Position numbers and translations under genes: made by a program | DNA from: Actinomycetota bacterium | GTDB taxonomy: Bacteria > Actinomycetota > Coriobacteriia > Anaerosomatales > PHET01 | Length of the DNA: 64,000 bases | Assembly (NCBI GenBank): GCA_029265315.1 | Contig: JAJUJM010000005.1 | Coordinates: forward strand, 62,001-126,000 | Reading direction: 5' to 3' | The notes under the pieces: model-generated | Seen by the model: only the letters and a program-made list of their open reading frames with translations | What the model was told of the DNA's origin: nothing | Database searches by the model: none | In this document: positions 16,418-24,717 of the stretch, one piece after another | Layout of the letters: every line of letters begins with the position of its first letter | Numbering within the stretch: the stretch's first letter is position 1

Positions 16418-18337
16418 TTACGACTTGGCACTTCCGAACAGCGTGCCGACCTTGTCGAGACCCAGGTCGCGCTCGTGACGCTCGTGCGCCGTACCGTGGA
16501 TGCGCATCCAGATCTCGTCGACGTTGTCAGGGAGCTTACCGTCGAGCTTGCTCACGACGAGGATCGTGAGAAGCGCGGCCGGGAACGTGAACAGCACCGG
16601 GAACGTCAGCGACGCAAGGAAGCCGATGAACCCTTGGTCCGGCGCGAACGCCGGCAGCTTCAGCTGCTGGAAGATGTTCATGAAGATGATCGAGATGGAG
16701 CCCACGAGCCCGACGAGCATACCGGAGATCGCGCCCTTCTCGGTCGTACCCTTCCACCAGATGCCCGTGAGCAGCATCGGCACGAAGGCCGAGGCGCCAA
16801 CGGAGAAGGCCCACGTCACCATCATCGCGATCAGCGCTGGGTATGCCTTGTCCAACCCGAAGTACGGAATCGCCCAGCCAAGCGTGAACGCGAGGACCGA
16901 GAAGGCGATGACCGAGGTCTTGCCCACGAACACGCGCTTCGCCTCAGACGCGTTCGGGTTGATGTACTTCTCGTACACGTCGTGACCGATGGCGGAAGCG
17001 GCCGCGATCAGAAGACCACCGATGGTGGAGAACATCGCGGCGAACGCGCCCGCGGCGACGATGCCCATGAGCCACTGGCCGCCGAGGACCTGCCCGATGA
17101 CCGGCATGACCTGGTCGGACTTGACGAGGATGCCGTCGACCACCGCGGCGTTGGCCGGCAACGTGCCCGCAGCGAACGCGTCGAGTATCTTCACCCGGCC
17201 CGCCAGACCTGCGATGGGCGCGAAGATGTAGAACGTACCGATGCAGACGAGGACCCAGAACGTGGAGCGACGGGCCGCGGAACCAGACGGGTTCGTGTAG
17301 TAGCGGTTGAGGATGTGCGGCAGGCCCGCGGTGCCCAGCACGAGCGCCAACACCATCGAGAACTGGTCGAACGCGTTGTAGCGGTGACCGGGCTCGCCGA
17401 AGATCTGCTTCTTGAAGTCGGCGGGGCTCTCCGGGTCCTTCAGAAGCTTGCTGCGCTGCGTGAGCAGCACATTGAGCTTCGCGTTCTTCATCCAGTCCTC
17501 GTTGCCGGAGTTCGCCGAGAGCGTGGCCTCGAGTGCCGCGAACGCCTCGGGGGACATGGTCGCCTTGGCGTTGTCGAGCATCACCTTGCCGGTCTTCTTG
17601 TCGGGAGTGGTGAGCTCCGTCGGAGAGACGGTCTTCGTGGCGACGAGCGGGTCCTTGTTGACGCGCTCCAGCGCCTTCGGGTAGCTGAACCCGTTACCGA
17701 ACGCGAACGCAACGACCAGGAACATGGCGAACCACAGCCACCAGAACTGGAAGATCTGGTTCAAGGTGGTGCCCTTCATGCCGCCCATGGCGACGTAGAA
17801 CATCATGATCAACGTGACGACCGTGACACCGGTCAGGTACACCGGATCGACACCCAGGAACAGGCCGTGAGCGTCCGCAGGGAAGAAGCCCTGACCGACG
17901 AGGATCTTCCACGTCGTGCCGGCGCCGAACATCTGGGGCGCCATGTAGAACAGGGACACGAGCAGGACGGCGAGCACCGTCACGAGACGGATGCGGCTCG
18001 TGCCGAAGCGCCCGTACGCGAAGTCCGCCACGGTGTACTCACCGAATCGGCGCAGCGCCGACGCGATGAAGAGCACCACCAGCATGAAGCCGCCGGCGAA
18101 GCCCGCCGCGTACCACACGCCGTCGAGGCCGGACGCGTACACAGCGCCCGCGACTCCGAGGAACGAAGCGGCCGACAGGTAGTCGCCCGAGATCGCCGAT
18201 GCGTTCGAGAACGAACCGACCTTGCGTCCGGCGAGATAGAAGTCCGCCGTGGTGCGGGTGAAACGCCGCGAGAAGATCGACAGCGCGATGGTGAACAGGA
18301 CGAGCCCTACCACCAGAACAATGGCTATCGTGTTCAC
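16418..18337 (-). CDS. Na+/solute symporter, acetate (ActP)/VC_2705-like
   Basis: A 639-residue SSS-family transporter with about 13 membrane helices. The start reads FYLAGRKVGSFSNASAISGDYLSAASFLG, the sodium-solute signature region; helix segments MGGMKGTTLNQIFQFWWLW, LALVLGTAGLPHILNRYYT and GAFAAMFSTIGGLLIAAASAIGHD are characteristic of monocarboxylate carriers such as ActP. A hydrophilic insert of about 100 residues (about 220-315) between helices makes it longer than E. coli ActP and is seen in the VC_2705-type subgroup. The DUF485 small subunit is encoded directly upstream with an ATGA overlap (18334-18337). Acetate or another short organic acid is the probable substrate. Two terminator-like hairpins follow. 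Confidence 0.85.
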   Translation of the reverse strand: MNTIAIVLVVGLVLFTIALSIFSRRFTRTTADFYLAGRKVGSFSNASAISGDYLSAASFLGVAGAVYASGLDGVWYAAGFAGGFMLVVLFIASALRRFGEYTVADFAYGRFGTSRIRLVTVLAVLLVSLFYMAPQMFGAGTTWKILVGQGFFPADAHGLFLGVDPVYLTGVTVVTLIMMFYVAMGGMKGTTLNQIFQFWWLWFAMFLVVAFAFGNGFSYPKALERVNKDPLVATKTVSPTELTTPDKKTGKVMLDNAKATMSPEAFAALEATLSANSGNEDWMKNAKLNVLLTQRSKLLKDPESPADFKKQIFGEPGHRYNAFDQFSMVLALVLGTAGLPHILNRYYTNPSGSAARRSTFWVLVCIGTFYIFAPIAGLAGRVKILDAFAAGTLPANAAVVDGILVKSDQVMPVIGQVLGGQWLMGIVAAGAFAAMFSTIGGLLIAAASAIGHDVYEKYINPNASEAKRVFVGKTSVIAFSVLAFTLGWAIPYFGLDKAYPALIAMMVTWAFSVGASAFVPMLLTGIWWKGTTEKGAISGMLVGLVGSISIIFMNIFQQLKLPAFAPDQGFIGFLASLTFPVLFTFPAALLTILVVSKLDGKLPDNVDEIWMRIHGTAHERHERDLGLDKVGTLFGSAKS

Positions 18338-18717
18338 GACGCCTCACCTCCCTTGATCTCCGCCTCGGCCTCGTCAGCCAAGTGCATCAACTTCTCGTCG
18401 AGCTTGTCCGCCTGCTTCGAGTAGGTCCATGCCATGCCCCACAGGAACGCGTAGTAGAGCAGGGACACGACCAGGTAGTTCAGGGTGAAGCCGCCCCAGA
18501 TGGTCTTGCCGTACCACCACTCGCTCGTGACTGTCAGCGCCGGGATCGCGAGCGTCACTGCGAAGAAGATCGCTCCGTACGTGAAGCTCAGCTTGCGCTG
18601 CATCTCGAAGACCGTATCCACGGTGTCCATCGTGTCGACGTGACCGCCGAACTTCAGGTACTTCACTCCCTTGGCGGTGACGCCGCTCTCGCGGACGACC
18701 GTCGTGGACTCTGCCAT
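18334..18717 (-). CDS. DUF485 small subunit of the symporter
   Basis: A 127-residue protein with two membrane helices (about 38-58 and 70-95): RKLSFTYGAIFFAVTLAIPALT, then LNYLVVSLLYYAFLWGMAWTYSKQADKLDEKL, the DUF485/YjcH pattern of proteins encoded with ActP-type carriers. ATG 18717 is preceded by the strong site AAGGAGGT; the GTG three codons upstream has no proper spacing. Translation is coupled to the symporter by ATGA. It also follows the universal stress protein gene by 27 bases. Probable accessory subunit; its mechanism is not known. Confidence 0.85.
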   Translation of the reverse strand: MAESTTVVRESGVTAKGVKYLKFGGHVDTMDTVDTVFEMQRKLSFTYGAIFFAVTLAIPALTVTSEWWYGKTIWGGFTLNYLVVSLLYYAFLWGMAWTYSKQADKLDEKLMHLADEAEAEIKGGEAS

Positions 18718-18744
18718 TCCTCGCACCTCCTTCTTCTTCGTGCG

Positions 18745-19239
18745 CTAGTCGATCTTGATGACCATGACGGGAATCGATGAGGCGCGGATGACCGTCTCGG
18801 CGATCGAGCCCATGCCCAGGCGCTTCAAGCCGGTGCGCCCTGTGTCGCCGAGCACGATGAGGTCCGCACCGTACTCCTCCGCGGTCTTGACGATCCGTTT
18901 GGCGATGCCGCCCTGGATGATGTCGATCTCGACCGGGACGCCGTTGCGCTCACACATGACCTTGGCGATACCCAGGCCCTTGACCGACGGGTGGGCGCCC
19001 TCCCAGACGTCGTCCGCCTCGCGCTCTTCAGGGAGCTCGAGGCTCTCGACTCCGTCGTCGACGAAGATCGCCTTGACCTTGGCGTCGAACATCTTGGCGA
19101 GAGTCACCGCGTACTGGGTGGCCATGATCGCCGGTTCGGAACCGTCTGTGGCGAGGAGGATCCGATCGATATCGAGGCACACCTCATCGATCTCGCCCAT
19201 CTTCACCTGCTCCGCAGCCCCCTTGATGCAGACCTTCAT
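18745..19239 (-). CDS. universal stress protein (ATP-binding type)
   Basis: A 164-residue UspA-domain protein. The domain starts late (DRILLATDGSEPA near residue 25), after an N-terminal extension containing two Cys residues (MKVCIKG...DEVCLDID) that is not usual in the family. The ATP-binding signature G-x2-G-x9-G-S is intact (GDTGRTGLKRLGMGS). The start at 19239 follows AAGGAGGT; seven codons upstream another start is possible but poorly placed. It is first in a tight group with the DUF485 subunit and the acetate-type symporter, suggesting that it modulates or is co-induced with organic-acid uptake. Confidence 0.88.
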   Translation of the reverse strand: MKVCIKGAAEQVKMGEIDEVCLDIDRILLATDGSEPAIMATQYAVTLAKMFDAKVKAIFVDDGVESLELPEEREADDVWEGAHPSVKGLGIAKVMCERNGVPVEIDIIQGGIAKRIVKTAEEYGADLIVLGDTGRTGLKRLGMGSIAETVIRASSIPVMVIKID

Positions 19240-19468
19240 CTCGTTCACCTCCTTGTGCATGACGCACGTCGAAACTGACTGGCCGACAGGTGCAAGGTAC
19301 GGCCAACCGGATGCAACGCGTCACGGATGGCCAGCGAATGGCGAGAAGTGTCGGCGCTCGGCAGTTCGCGAGCGGTGAGTGGCGAGGGTGAGGGGTGCAT
19401 CCGGCGCGAACGGTAGCATTCGCACGGGCGAGCGGCGTGAATCAGGTCTCAGAGGCGTCTTCGGTCGT

Positions 19469-20830
19469 TCACTGCGACGGAGCGCACACCGAATCGGTAT
19501 CGGCGAGCGGCACTATACGCAGGGTGACCGTGGTCCCGACGTCCGGCTTGCTTTCGATCTCAAGAGCGCTGTCGGAGCCGAAGTAGCCGCGCAGCCGGTC
19601 GCGGATGTTGCGCAGCGCGATGCCCAGGCCCGCGCTGGTCCCGGGGTCGAACACGCTGCCCAGGCGCGACTCCGGGATTCCCACGCCGTCGTCGGCCACC
19701 GACAGCTCGAGCGCATCTCGCGTGCAACGACCTGAGATGCGGACGGTCAGGGTCGAGCCATCCGGCCTCATGCCGTGACCGATCGCGTTCTCCACGAGCG
19801 GCTGGAGCATGAAGGCGGGCAACGGCTGGTCAAGCGCCTCAGGGTCGACATCGAATTCGAGAACGAGCCTCTCGCCGAAACGGGCCTGTTCGAGCTCCAA
19901 GTACATGCGCACGAAATCGAGCTCTCGCTCCACCGTGACCAGGTCGCTCGCCTGCTCCAGCGTCCGGCGGTAGAAGGCACCGAAGTTGCGCAGCAGTCGA
20001 CGCGCCTCGACCGGGTCCGTCCGGATGAACGCTGCGATCGTGTTGATGGTGTTGAAGAGGAAGTGCGGGTTGATCTGGGCCTGGAGCGCTTTGAGCTCCA
20101 TTTCGCGCGCCAGGTCGGTCTGGTGCTCGAGCTCGGCCAGCTCGAGTTGCGTCGACAGCAGCCGCGCGAGCCCTTCGGCCATGGCGAGCTGCGTCTCGTT
20201 CAGCAGCTTGTCGGACGTGTAGTAGAACTTGAGCGTGCCCACAGGGACGTCGCGCTGCTCCAACGGCACCACGATGGCCGCACGCAAGCGGCACGCCGGC
20301 TCAGGGCAGCCGATGTCCTCCTTCGAGTGCAGGATGCGAGGCTCATCGTGGTCGAGCGCCTCGTGCGTCGCCTTCGTGATGATGGGGCCCCCGACGTGGT
20401 GGTGCTCTTCGCCCACGCCCGCGAAACCGAGCACCGTCTGCGAGTCGGTGATCGCAACCGCGGCCGCTTCGCTCTCGCGCAACACGATCCGGCACACCTC
20501 ACCGGCGGATCCGGGCGTGAGACCCTGACGCAGGTAGGCGAGCGACTCGTTCGCGATCTTGAGCATCCGGTCCGATTGCAGAGCGCGCACGTGGTCGGGA
20601 CGTGACATCATTCTGGCGTACACACCCGAGAACGAGACCGCGACCAGCCCGAGCACCGACAGCTCAACCACCACGTTGGACACACCGAGCAGCGTCCCCC
20701 CGATGGCCGCTGTCCCCAGCACGATGACCAGCACGAGCAGGAGGATGTCAAGCCAGTTCTGTCGCCGGACGGACGGAAGATGCCCGCCCAGTGCGAGCAT
20801 GCGGTCTTCGATGTCCGTGGGCAGAGGCAC
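19469..20830 (-). CDS. LytS-type sensor histidine kinase with GAF-like domain
   Basis: A 453-residue kinase. Two membrane helices near residues 28-65 form a small N-terminal anchor; residues ~95-215 hold a GAF/LytS-like sensing domain with a Cys pair in GCPEPACRLRAAIVVPL. A His_kinase domain (LQAQINPHFLFNTINTIAAFIR; the His in NPHFLFN is the phosphorylation site) and HATPase_c (LQPLVENAIGHGM, DDGVGI, GLGIALRNIRDRL) follow. I chose GTG 20830, with CCGGAGA upstream; GTG 20863, 11 codons further up and close to a -10-like TACCAT, is an alternative leaderless start. No LytTR-type regulator is in the window, so it is an orphan here. Its position upstream of the stress protein/symporter genes, as in other LytS-type systems for carboxylate uptake, suggests control of the symporter. 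Confidence 0.85.
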   Translation of the reverse strand: MPLPTDIEDRMLALGGHLPSVRRQNWLDILLLVLVIVLGTAAIGGTLLGVSNVVVELSVLGLVAVSFSGVYARMMSRPDHVRALQSDRMLKIANESLAYLRQGLTPGSAGEVCRIVLRESEAAAVAITDSQTVLGFAGVGEEHHHVGGPIITKATHEALDHDEPRILHSKEDIGCPEPACRLRAAIVVPLEQRDVPVGTLKFYYTSDKLLNETQLAMAEGLARLLSTQLELAELEHQTDLAREMELKALQAQINPHFLFNTINTIAAFIRTDPVEARRLLRNFGAFYRRTLEQASDLVTVERELDFVRMYLELEQARFGERLVLEFDVDPEALDQPLPAFMLQPLVENAIGHGMRPDGSTLTVRISGRCTRDALELSVADDGVGIPESRLGSVFDPGTSAGLGIALRNIRDRLRGYFGSDSALEIESKPDVGTTVTLRIVPLADTDSVCAPSQ

Positions 20831-20917
20831 TCGATCTCCGGATGTGCAAGAGGGACGGCTCACGGGTATGGTACACCGCAGGCCGCAGGTCTGAGCCGAA
20901 CCCAGGAAGGGGCGACC

Positions 20918-21298
20918 ATGCGCTTTGTCATCCGATGGATCGTGACCGCGATCGCCGTCGCGGTCGCCGTGCTGATCATCCCCGGTATCGACGTCTACGG
21001 GCCCAACGCATGGCTCGCGATACTCGTCGGCGCGCTCATCCTCGGATTCCTGAACGCCACCTTGGGGCTCATCATCAAGATCGGGGCGATCGGTTGCGTG
21101 GTGATGACGCTCGGACTGTTCAACCTCGTGGTCAACGCCGGCATGCTCATGCTGGCCTCGTGGGTGTCACAGAACTGGTTCGACCTGGGCTTCAGCGTGA
21201 CGGGGTTCTGGCCTGCCTTCTTCGGCGGCATCGTGATCAGCATCGTGTCGGGCATGCTGAACTGGTTCGTGCCAAGCGACGAAGACACTGAGCGGTGA
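20918..21298 (+). CDS. phage-holin family 4 (PF04020-like) membrane protein
   Basis: A 126-residue protein with four membrane helices. It shows the family pattern: GIDVYGPNAWLAILVGALILGFLNATLGLIIK, then FNLVVNAGMLMLASWV and GGIVISIVSGMLNWF. Despite the name, this family is mostly chromosomal membrane proteins of unknown role, and nothing phage-like is near. ATG 20918 has AGGAAGGGG upstream. It is divergent from the LytS kinase and converges on the chemoreceptor at 21303, with four bases between stops. Confidence 0.85.
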   Translation: MRFVIRWIVTAIAVAVAVLIIPGIDVYGPNAWLAILVGALILGFLNATLGLIIKIGAIGCVVMTLGLFNLVVNAGMLMLASWVSQNWFDLGFSVTGFWPAFFGGIVISIVSGMLNWFVPSDEDTER

Positions 21299-21302
21299 CC
21301 GA

Positions 21303-23288
21303 CTACTGCGTCCTGAATCCCTGCAGACCACTCGCGAGCTTACCGGCCTCCTTCTTGATCCTGGAGGCCGAGTTCGCCAGCTGTTGCGCCGCCGATGCCG
21401 TGCCCGACACGCCCGACGACACCTGCTGCATCACGCCGACTATCTGACGAGCCGCCGACTGCTGCTGTGCGGCCGCGGTCGCGATCTCACGGGCGGCGGC
21501 GGCCGTCCGGTCCATGCGCTCGTAGATCTCGTCGAACTTCTCGCGGGTGCGCCCCGTCTCAGTCACCGTCTCCTCGCCAAGAAGTGCCTGCGCCTCCGCG
21601 CTGGCGGCCAGCTCGCGGCTCGCGTCCTGGATACTCTGGACCAGGGAAGCGATGCGGCCTATCGACGTCGAGACGGAGTCCGCGAGCGTCCTGATCTCAG
21701 TGGCGACGACCCCGAACCCTTTGCCCGCTTCGCCCGCCCTCGCCGCTTCGATCGCGGCGTTAAGCGCAAGTATCTTGGTCTGCTCCGCGATGGAACCGAT
21801 CACGAACGTGACCTGCCCGATGTCCTCGGCGACCTCGTTCAGGCTGCCAGCGGCCGAGAGGACGACCTGCGCCCCGCCCGCGAGACGCTCGACGTGACCC
21901 AGCCCGTTCTCGACGGCGTCGCGGCCGCTCTCAGCCGTCTCAAGCGAGTCCTCTGCGATCTCGAGGACCCTGCGCGCACCGTCTGCGACGGCAGCGAACG
22001 AGCGGTCGAGCTCCTCGATGGTCGCGGTGGCCTCAGCGACAGCGGACGCCTGCGATGTGGCGCTCTCAGCCTCGACCACGGACGCCTGAGCTATCTGGCC
22101 GGCGACCGCATCCAGCCCCGTCACTGAAGCCGCCACATCGCCGATGAGCGCTCTCAGGCTCGTGGTCATCTTGTTGAAGGCACGTCCCGTGAGGCGGGCC
22201 TCGTAGAACCCCTTCTCGGGGACTTCGACCGTGAGATCACCCGAGCCGACCTGGTCGGCGGCGGCGCCCATGGCGACGACGGGCTTGGCCAGCGCAGCGG
22301 AGACCACCCAGGCGAACGCGGTCGCGACGACGACGCCGACCAGCACCACGCTGCCCATGGCCCACGAGAACCGGTTCGCCGCCGCCTCGTACGGGGTCTT
22401 GTCGATGCCGACGAACAGCATGCCGATCACCGACTTGTCGGGGTCGAGGATCGGCTCATACGCCGTGAAGTAGTCCTTGTTGACGACGAAGGCCTCGCCG
22501 CGGTACGGCTTGCCCTTCTCCAAGGTGACCTGGCGCACCTTGTCGGAGATCACCGTGCCCACTGCACGCTCTCCGGCGTCGTTCTTCACGGTCGTCGCGA
22601 TGCGAACACCGCCCTGGAACAGGGTCGAGACCCCGCCGACCTTCGAGACGATGGAGTCGACGAAGGTGTTGTCGTTCTTCAGCACCTTGATTCCCACGAG
22701 CGTGCCGATCCTGCCTGAATCGGTCGTGACGGGAGCCATGCCCACGATGGAGAGCGCACCGTCGCCCTCACCAGGCACCACGGTGCCCCCCTCGGTCTCT
22801 TTGACCTGGAGGTCGAGGCCGGCCGTCGCGCCCAACGACTGGAGCTCGCGCTGCGGGACGATCGCGGCGAATGCCTGGGGCTCCCGCGAACTCCTCAAGC
22901 GTTCCACAAGGCCCCAGCCCAAGCGACCGAGCTGGCGGTCCACCGTCGAGGCCCTGACGATTCCCTGACGGTCGATGTAGAGCAGGTAATCGAGTCCCAG
23001 CGTCTTGGACTGGCGCTCCAGCTCCGTGGCGATCTCCTCGTCTGACGAGATCCTCGCGTCGCGGAAGACCCTGGCGATGGACTCGACCTGCGTCCCGACA
23101 CCATCGACGCGGTCGGCGAAGGACTGCTTCATGACGGTCGCGTGTGTCTCGAGTGCGCGCTGCGCCTCTTGGGCCGTCGACGATCGGAACCATGGTGTGG
23201 CCACGAACATGGCTATCGACATCGGGATCAGCGCGGACGCGATGTAGCTGATGATCAGGCGCTGCCTGAGGGTTATGTCCCGTTTCAC
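21303..23288 (-). CDS. methyl-accepting chemotaxis protein with extracellular Cache domain
   Basis: A 661-residue chemoreceptor. Membrane helix 1 (about 13-32) and helix 2 (about 310-330) flank a ~270-residue outer domain with features of Cache_3/Cache_2 fusions (SVVGMAPV..., [24 protein letters not shown]). A HAMP domain follows, then a signalling hairpin with the conserved tip region [40 protein letters not shown] 23288 is preceded by GGAAGGA. It is an isolated gene 7.5 kb from the chemotaxis operon. No C-terminal CheR-docking pentapeptide is seen. The ligand cannot be inferred. Confidence 0.9.
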   Translation of the reverse strand: MKRDITLRQRLIISYIASALIPMSIAMFVATPWFRSSTAQEAQRALETHATVMKQSFADRVDGVGTQVESIARVFRDARISSDEEIATELERQSKTLGLDYLLYIDRQGIVRASTVDRQLGRLGWGLVERLRSSREPQAFAAIVPQRELQSLGATAGLDLQVKETEGGTVVPGEGDGALSIVGMAPVTTDSGRIGTLVGIKVLKNDNTFVDSIVSKVGGVSTLFQGGVRIATTVKNDAGERAVGTVISDKVRQVTLEKGKPYRGEAFVVNKDYFTAYEPILDPDKSVIGMLFVGIDKTPYEAAANRFSWAMGSVVLVGVVVATAFAWVVSAALAKPVVAMGAAADQVGSGDLTVEVPEKGFYEARLTGRAFNKMTTSLRALIGDVAASVTGLDAVAGQIAQASVVEAESATSQASAVAEATATIEELDRSFAAVADGARRVLEIAEDSLETAESGRDAVENGLGHVERLAGGAQVVLSAAGSLNEVAEDIGQVTFVIGSIAEQTKILALNAAIEAARAGEAGKGFGVVATEIRTLADSVSTSIGRIASLVQSIQDASRELAASAEAQALLGEETVTETGRTREKFDEIYERMDRTAAAAREIATAAAQQQSAARQIVGVMQQVSSGVSGTASAAQQLANSASRIKKEAGKLASGLQGFRTQ

Positions 23289-23409
23289 CGGTGTTCCTTC
23301 CGCGTGCCCCAAGCCCCCCGCAATGGGGAGTGTAGCACCGTGTGGGTCGCGCGCCACCGAAGGGAATGTAGAGCTTTAGCGCTCGACCACCTCTAGCACT
23401 GGAGGCGCC

Positions 23410-23838
23410 ATGCCGACTGGTAAGCTCGTCACCCTGTACGCCATCACGACCGTCGTGTTCTTCGCTCTGGACTTCGTGTGGCTCACGACGGCGACGCCCC
23501 GCATCTATCAGCCCGCCTTGGGCACCGCGCCTGACGGACTGTTGAAGGCGGCGCCCGACCTACCTGTGGCTGCCGCGTTCTACCTGTTCTACGTCGTGGG
23601 CATCCTCGCACTCGCGATCATCCCCGGACTCAAGGAAGGCGCGCTGTTCGCAGCGTTGTGGAGAGGGGCCCTGTTCGGTCTGCTCGCCTACGCCACCTAC
23701 GACCTGACCAACCTCGCCACCATCGAAGGGTGGCCTTGGCAGGTATCAGTCATCGACATGGTCTGGGGCACGTCACTGAACACCGCCGTGACCGCAGCAG
23801 GGTACTTCGCCGGTCGCTGGCTGGGCTTGGGCGGGTAG
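23410..23838 (+). CDS. DUF2177 family membrane protein
   Basis: A 142-residue protein with four membrane helices and the DUF2177 pattern ATYDLTNLATIEGWPWQVSVIDMVWGTSLN. ATG 23410 follows GGAGG with good spacing. It ends nine bases before ku and so is probably the first gene of the NHEJ operon; a link in function is not known. Confidence 0.85.
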   Translation: MPTGKLVTLYAITTVVFFALDFVWLTTATPRIYQPALGTAPDGLLKAAPDLPVAAAFYLFYVVGILALAIIPGLKEGALFAALWRGALFGLLAYATYDLTNLATIEGWPWQVSVIDMVWGTSLNTAVTAAGYFAGRWLGLGG

Positions 23839-23847
23839 GCCGAACCG

Positions 23848-24654
23848 ATGGTGCGCCCCATCTGGCAGGGCACCGTCTCCTTCGGCCTCGTCACGATCCC
23901 GGTGTCTGTGCTGCCGGCTGTCGCACCCAGCGACATCGCTTTCCACCTTCTGGACAGCCGAGACCTTTCACCGATCCACACCAAACGCGTGAATGAAGCC
24001 GGCGAGGAGGTTCCCTGGGAACGCGTCGTCAAGGGGCGCGAGCTTGCCGACGGGCGATGGATCGCCCTCACCGACGATGAGATCAGGTCAGCCAACGTCT
24101 CGGCCACACAGACCATCGACGTGATCGGCGCTGTGTGCGCCGACGAGGTGCCCATCACCTACTTCGACACGCCGTACCACCTGGTTCCGGAGAAGCCGGG
24201 GAGGAAGGCGTACGCCCTGCTTCGCGAGACCTTGCGGCGGGCGGCACGGATCGCCGTGGCCCAGATGGTCATCCGGACCCGCCAACACCTGTGCGCACTC
24301 GTGCCCCAAGGTGATGTCATCGTCCTCGAGCTTCTGCGCTACCCCCACGAACTGCGCCCGGACTCAGACCTCGACGTGCCCGGGGCCGACCTTGACTCCC
24401 TTGGGGTGACGGAAGCCGAGTTGCGCCTCGCCGAACAGCTCGTGGCGGCCATCGAGGGGCCGTGGGCGCCCGAGACGTATCGCGACACATTCCGCGACGA
24501 GGTACTCGCCCTCATCGAACGCAAGGCCGCAGGCGAGACCGTGGCCCCTGCTCCACCTGCTGAACCAGCCGCCTCAGCGGCGGTGATCGACATCGCGGAG
24601 CTGCTCAAGCGCAGCGTGGAGCAGGCTCGCGAGAGGTCCACGGAGGCGTCATGA
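23848..24654 (+). CDS. ku: Ku, DNA end-binding protein of NHEJ
   Basis: A 268-residue bacterial Ku. Characteristic segments are PIWQGTVSFGLVTIPVSV, FHLLDSRDLSPIHTKRVNEAGEEVPW, YFDTPYHLVPEKPGRKAYALLRETL and the bridge region. The homodimer encircles broken DNA ends and recruits LigD. The C-terminal tail (after ~210) is Ala/Pro-rich and short, without the long Lys-rich extension of some Ku proteins. It overlaps a tiny reading frame and is followed 63 bases later by ligD. Confidence 0.95.
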   Translation: MVRPIWQGTVSFGLVTIPVSVLPAVAPSDIAFHLLDSRDLSPIHTKRVNEAGEEVPWERVVKGRELADGRWIALTDDEIRSANVSATQTIDVIGAVCADEVPITYFDTPYHLVPEKPGRKAYALLRETLRRAARIAVAQMVIRTRQHLCALVPQGDVIVLELLRYPHELRPDSDLDVPGADLDSLGVTEAELRLAEQLVAAIEGPWAPETYRDTFRDEVLALIERKAAGETVAPAPPAEPAASAAVIDIAELLKRSVEQARERSTEAS

Positions 24655-24713
24655 GCACGGACGGGGTGACGCCTCGGAAGAGGAACGCGCCCGCCGAGGC
24701 GAAGGACGGCTGA
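24651..24713 (+). CDS. possible 20-codon bridging ORF between ku and ligD
   Basis: ATGA at 24651 overlaps the ku stop and opens a 20-residue frame (MSTDGVTPRKRNAPAEAKDG) that ends four bases before ligD. It could couple translation of ku to ligD, or simply be a remnant of an N-terminal tail of LigD or a C-terminal tail of Ku. There is no family evidence and no ribosome site beyond coupling. Confidence 0.25.
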   Translation: MSTDGVTPRKRNAPAEAKDG

Positions 24714-24717
24714 AGCG

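Noticed and set aside
20918-21298. Holin-like gene as sign of a prophage
   Set aside because: PF04020 proteins are common chromosomal membrane proteins, and no other phage gene is nearby.
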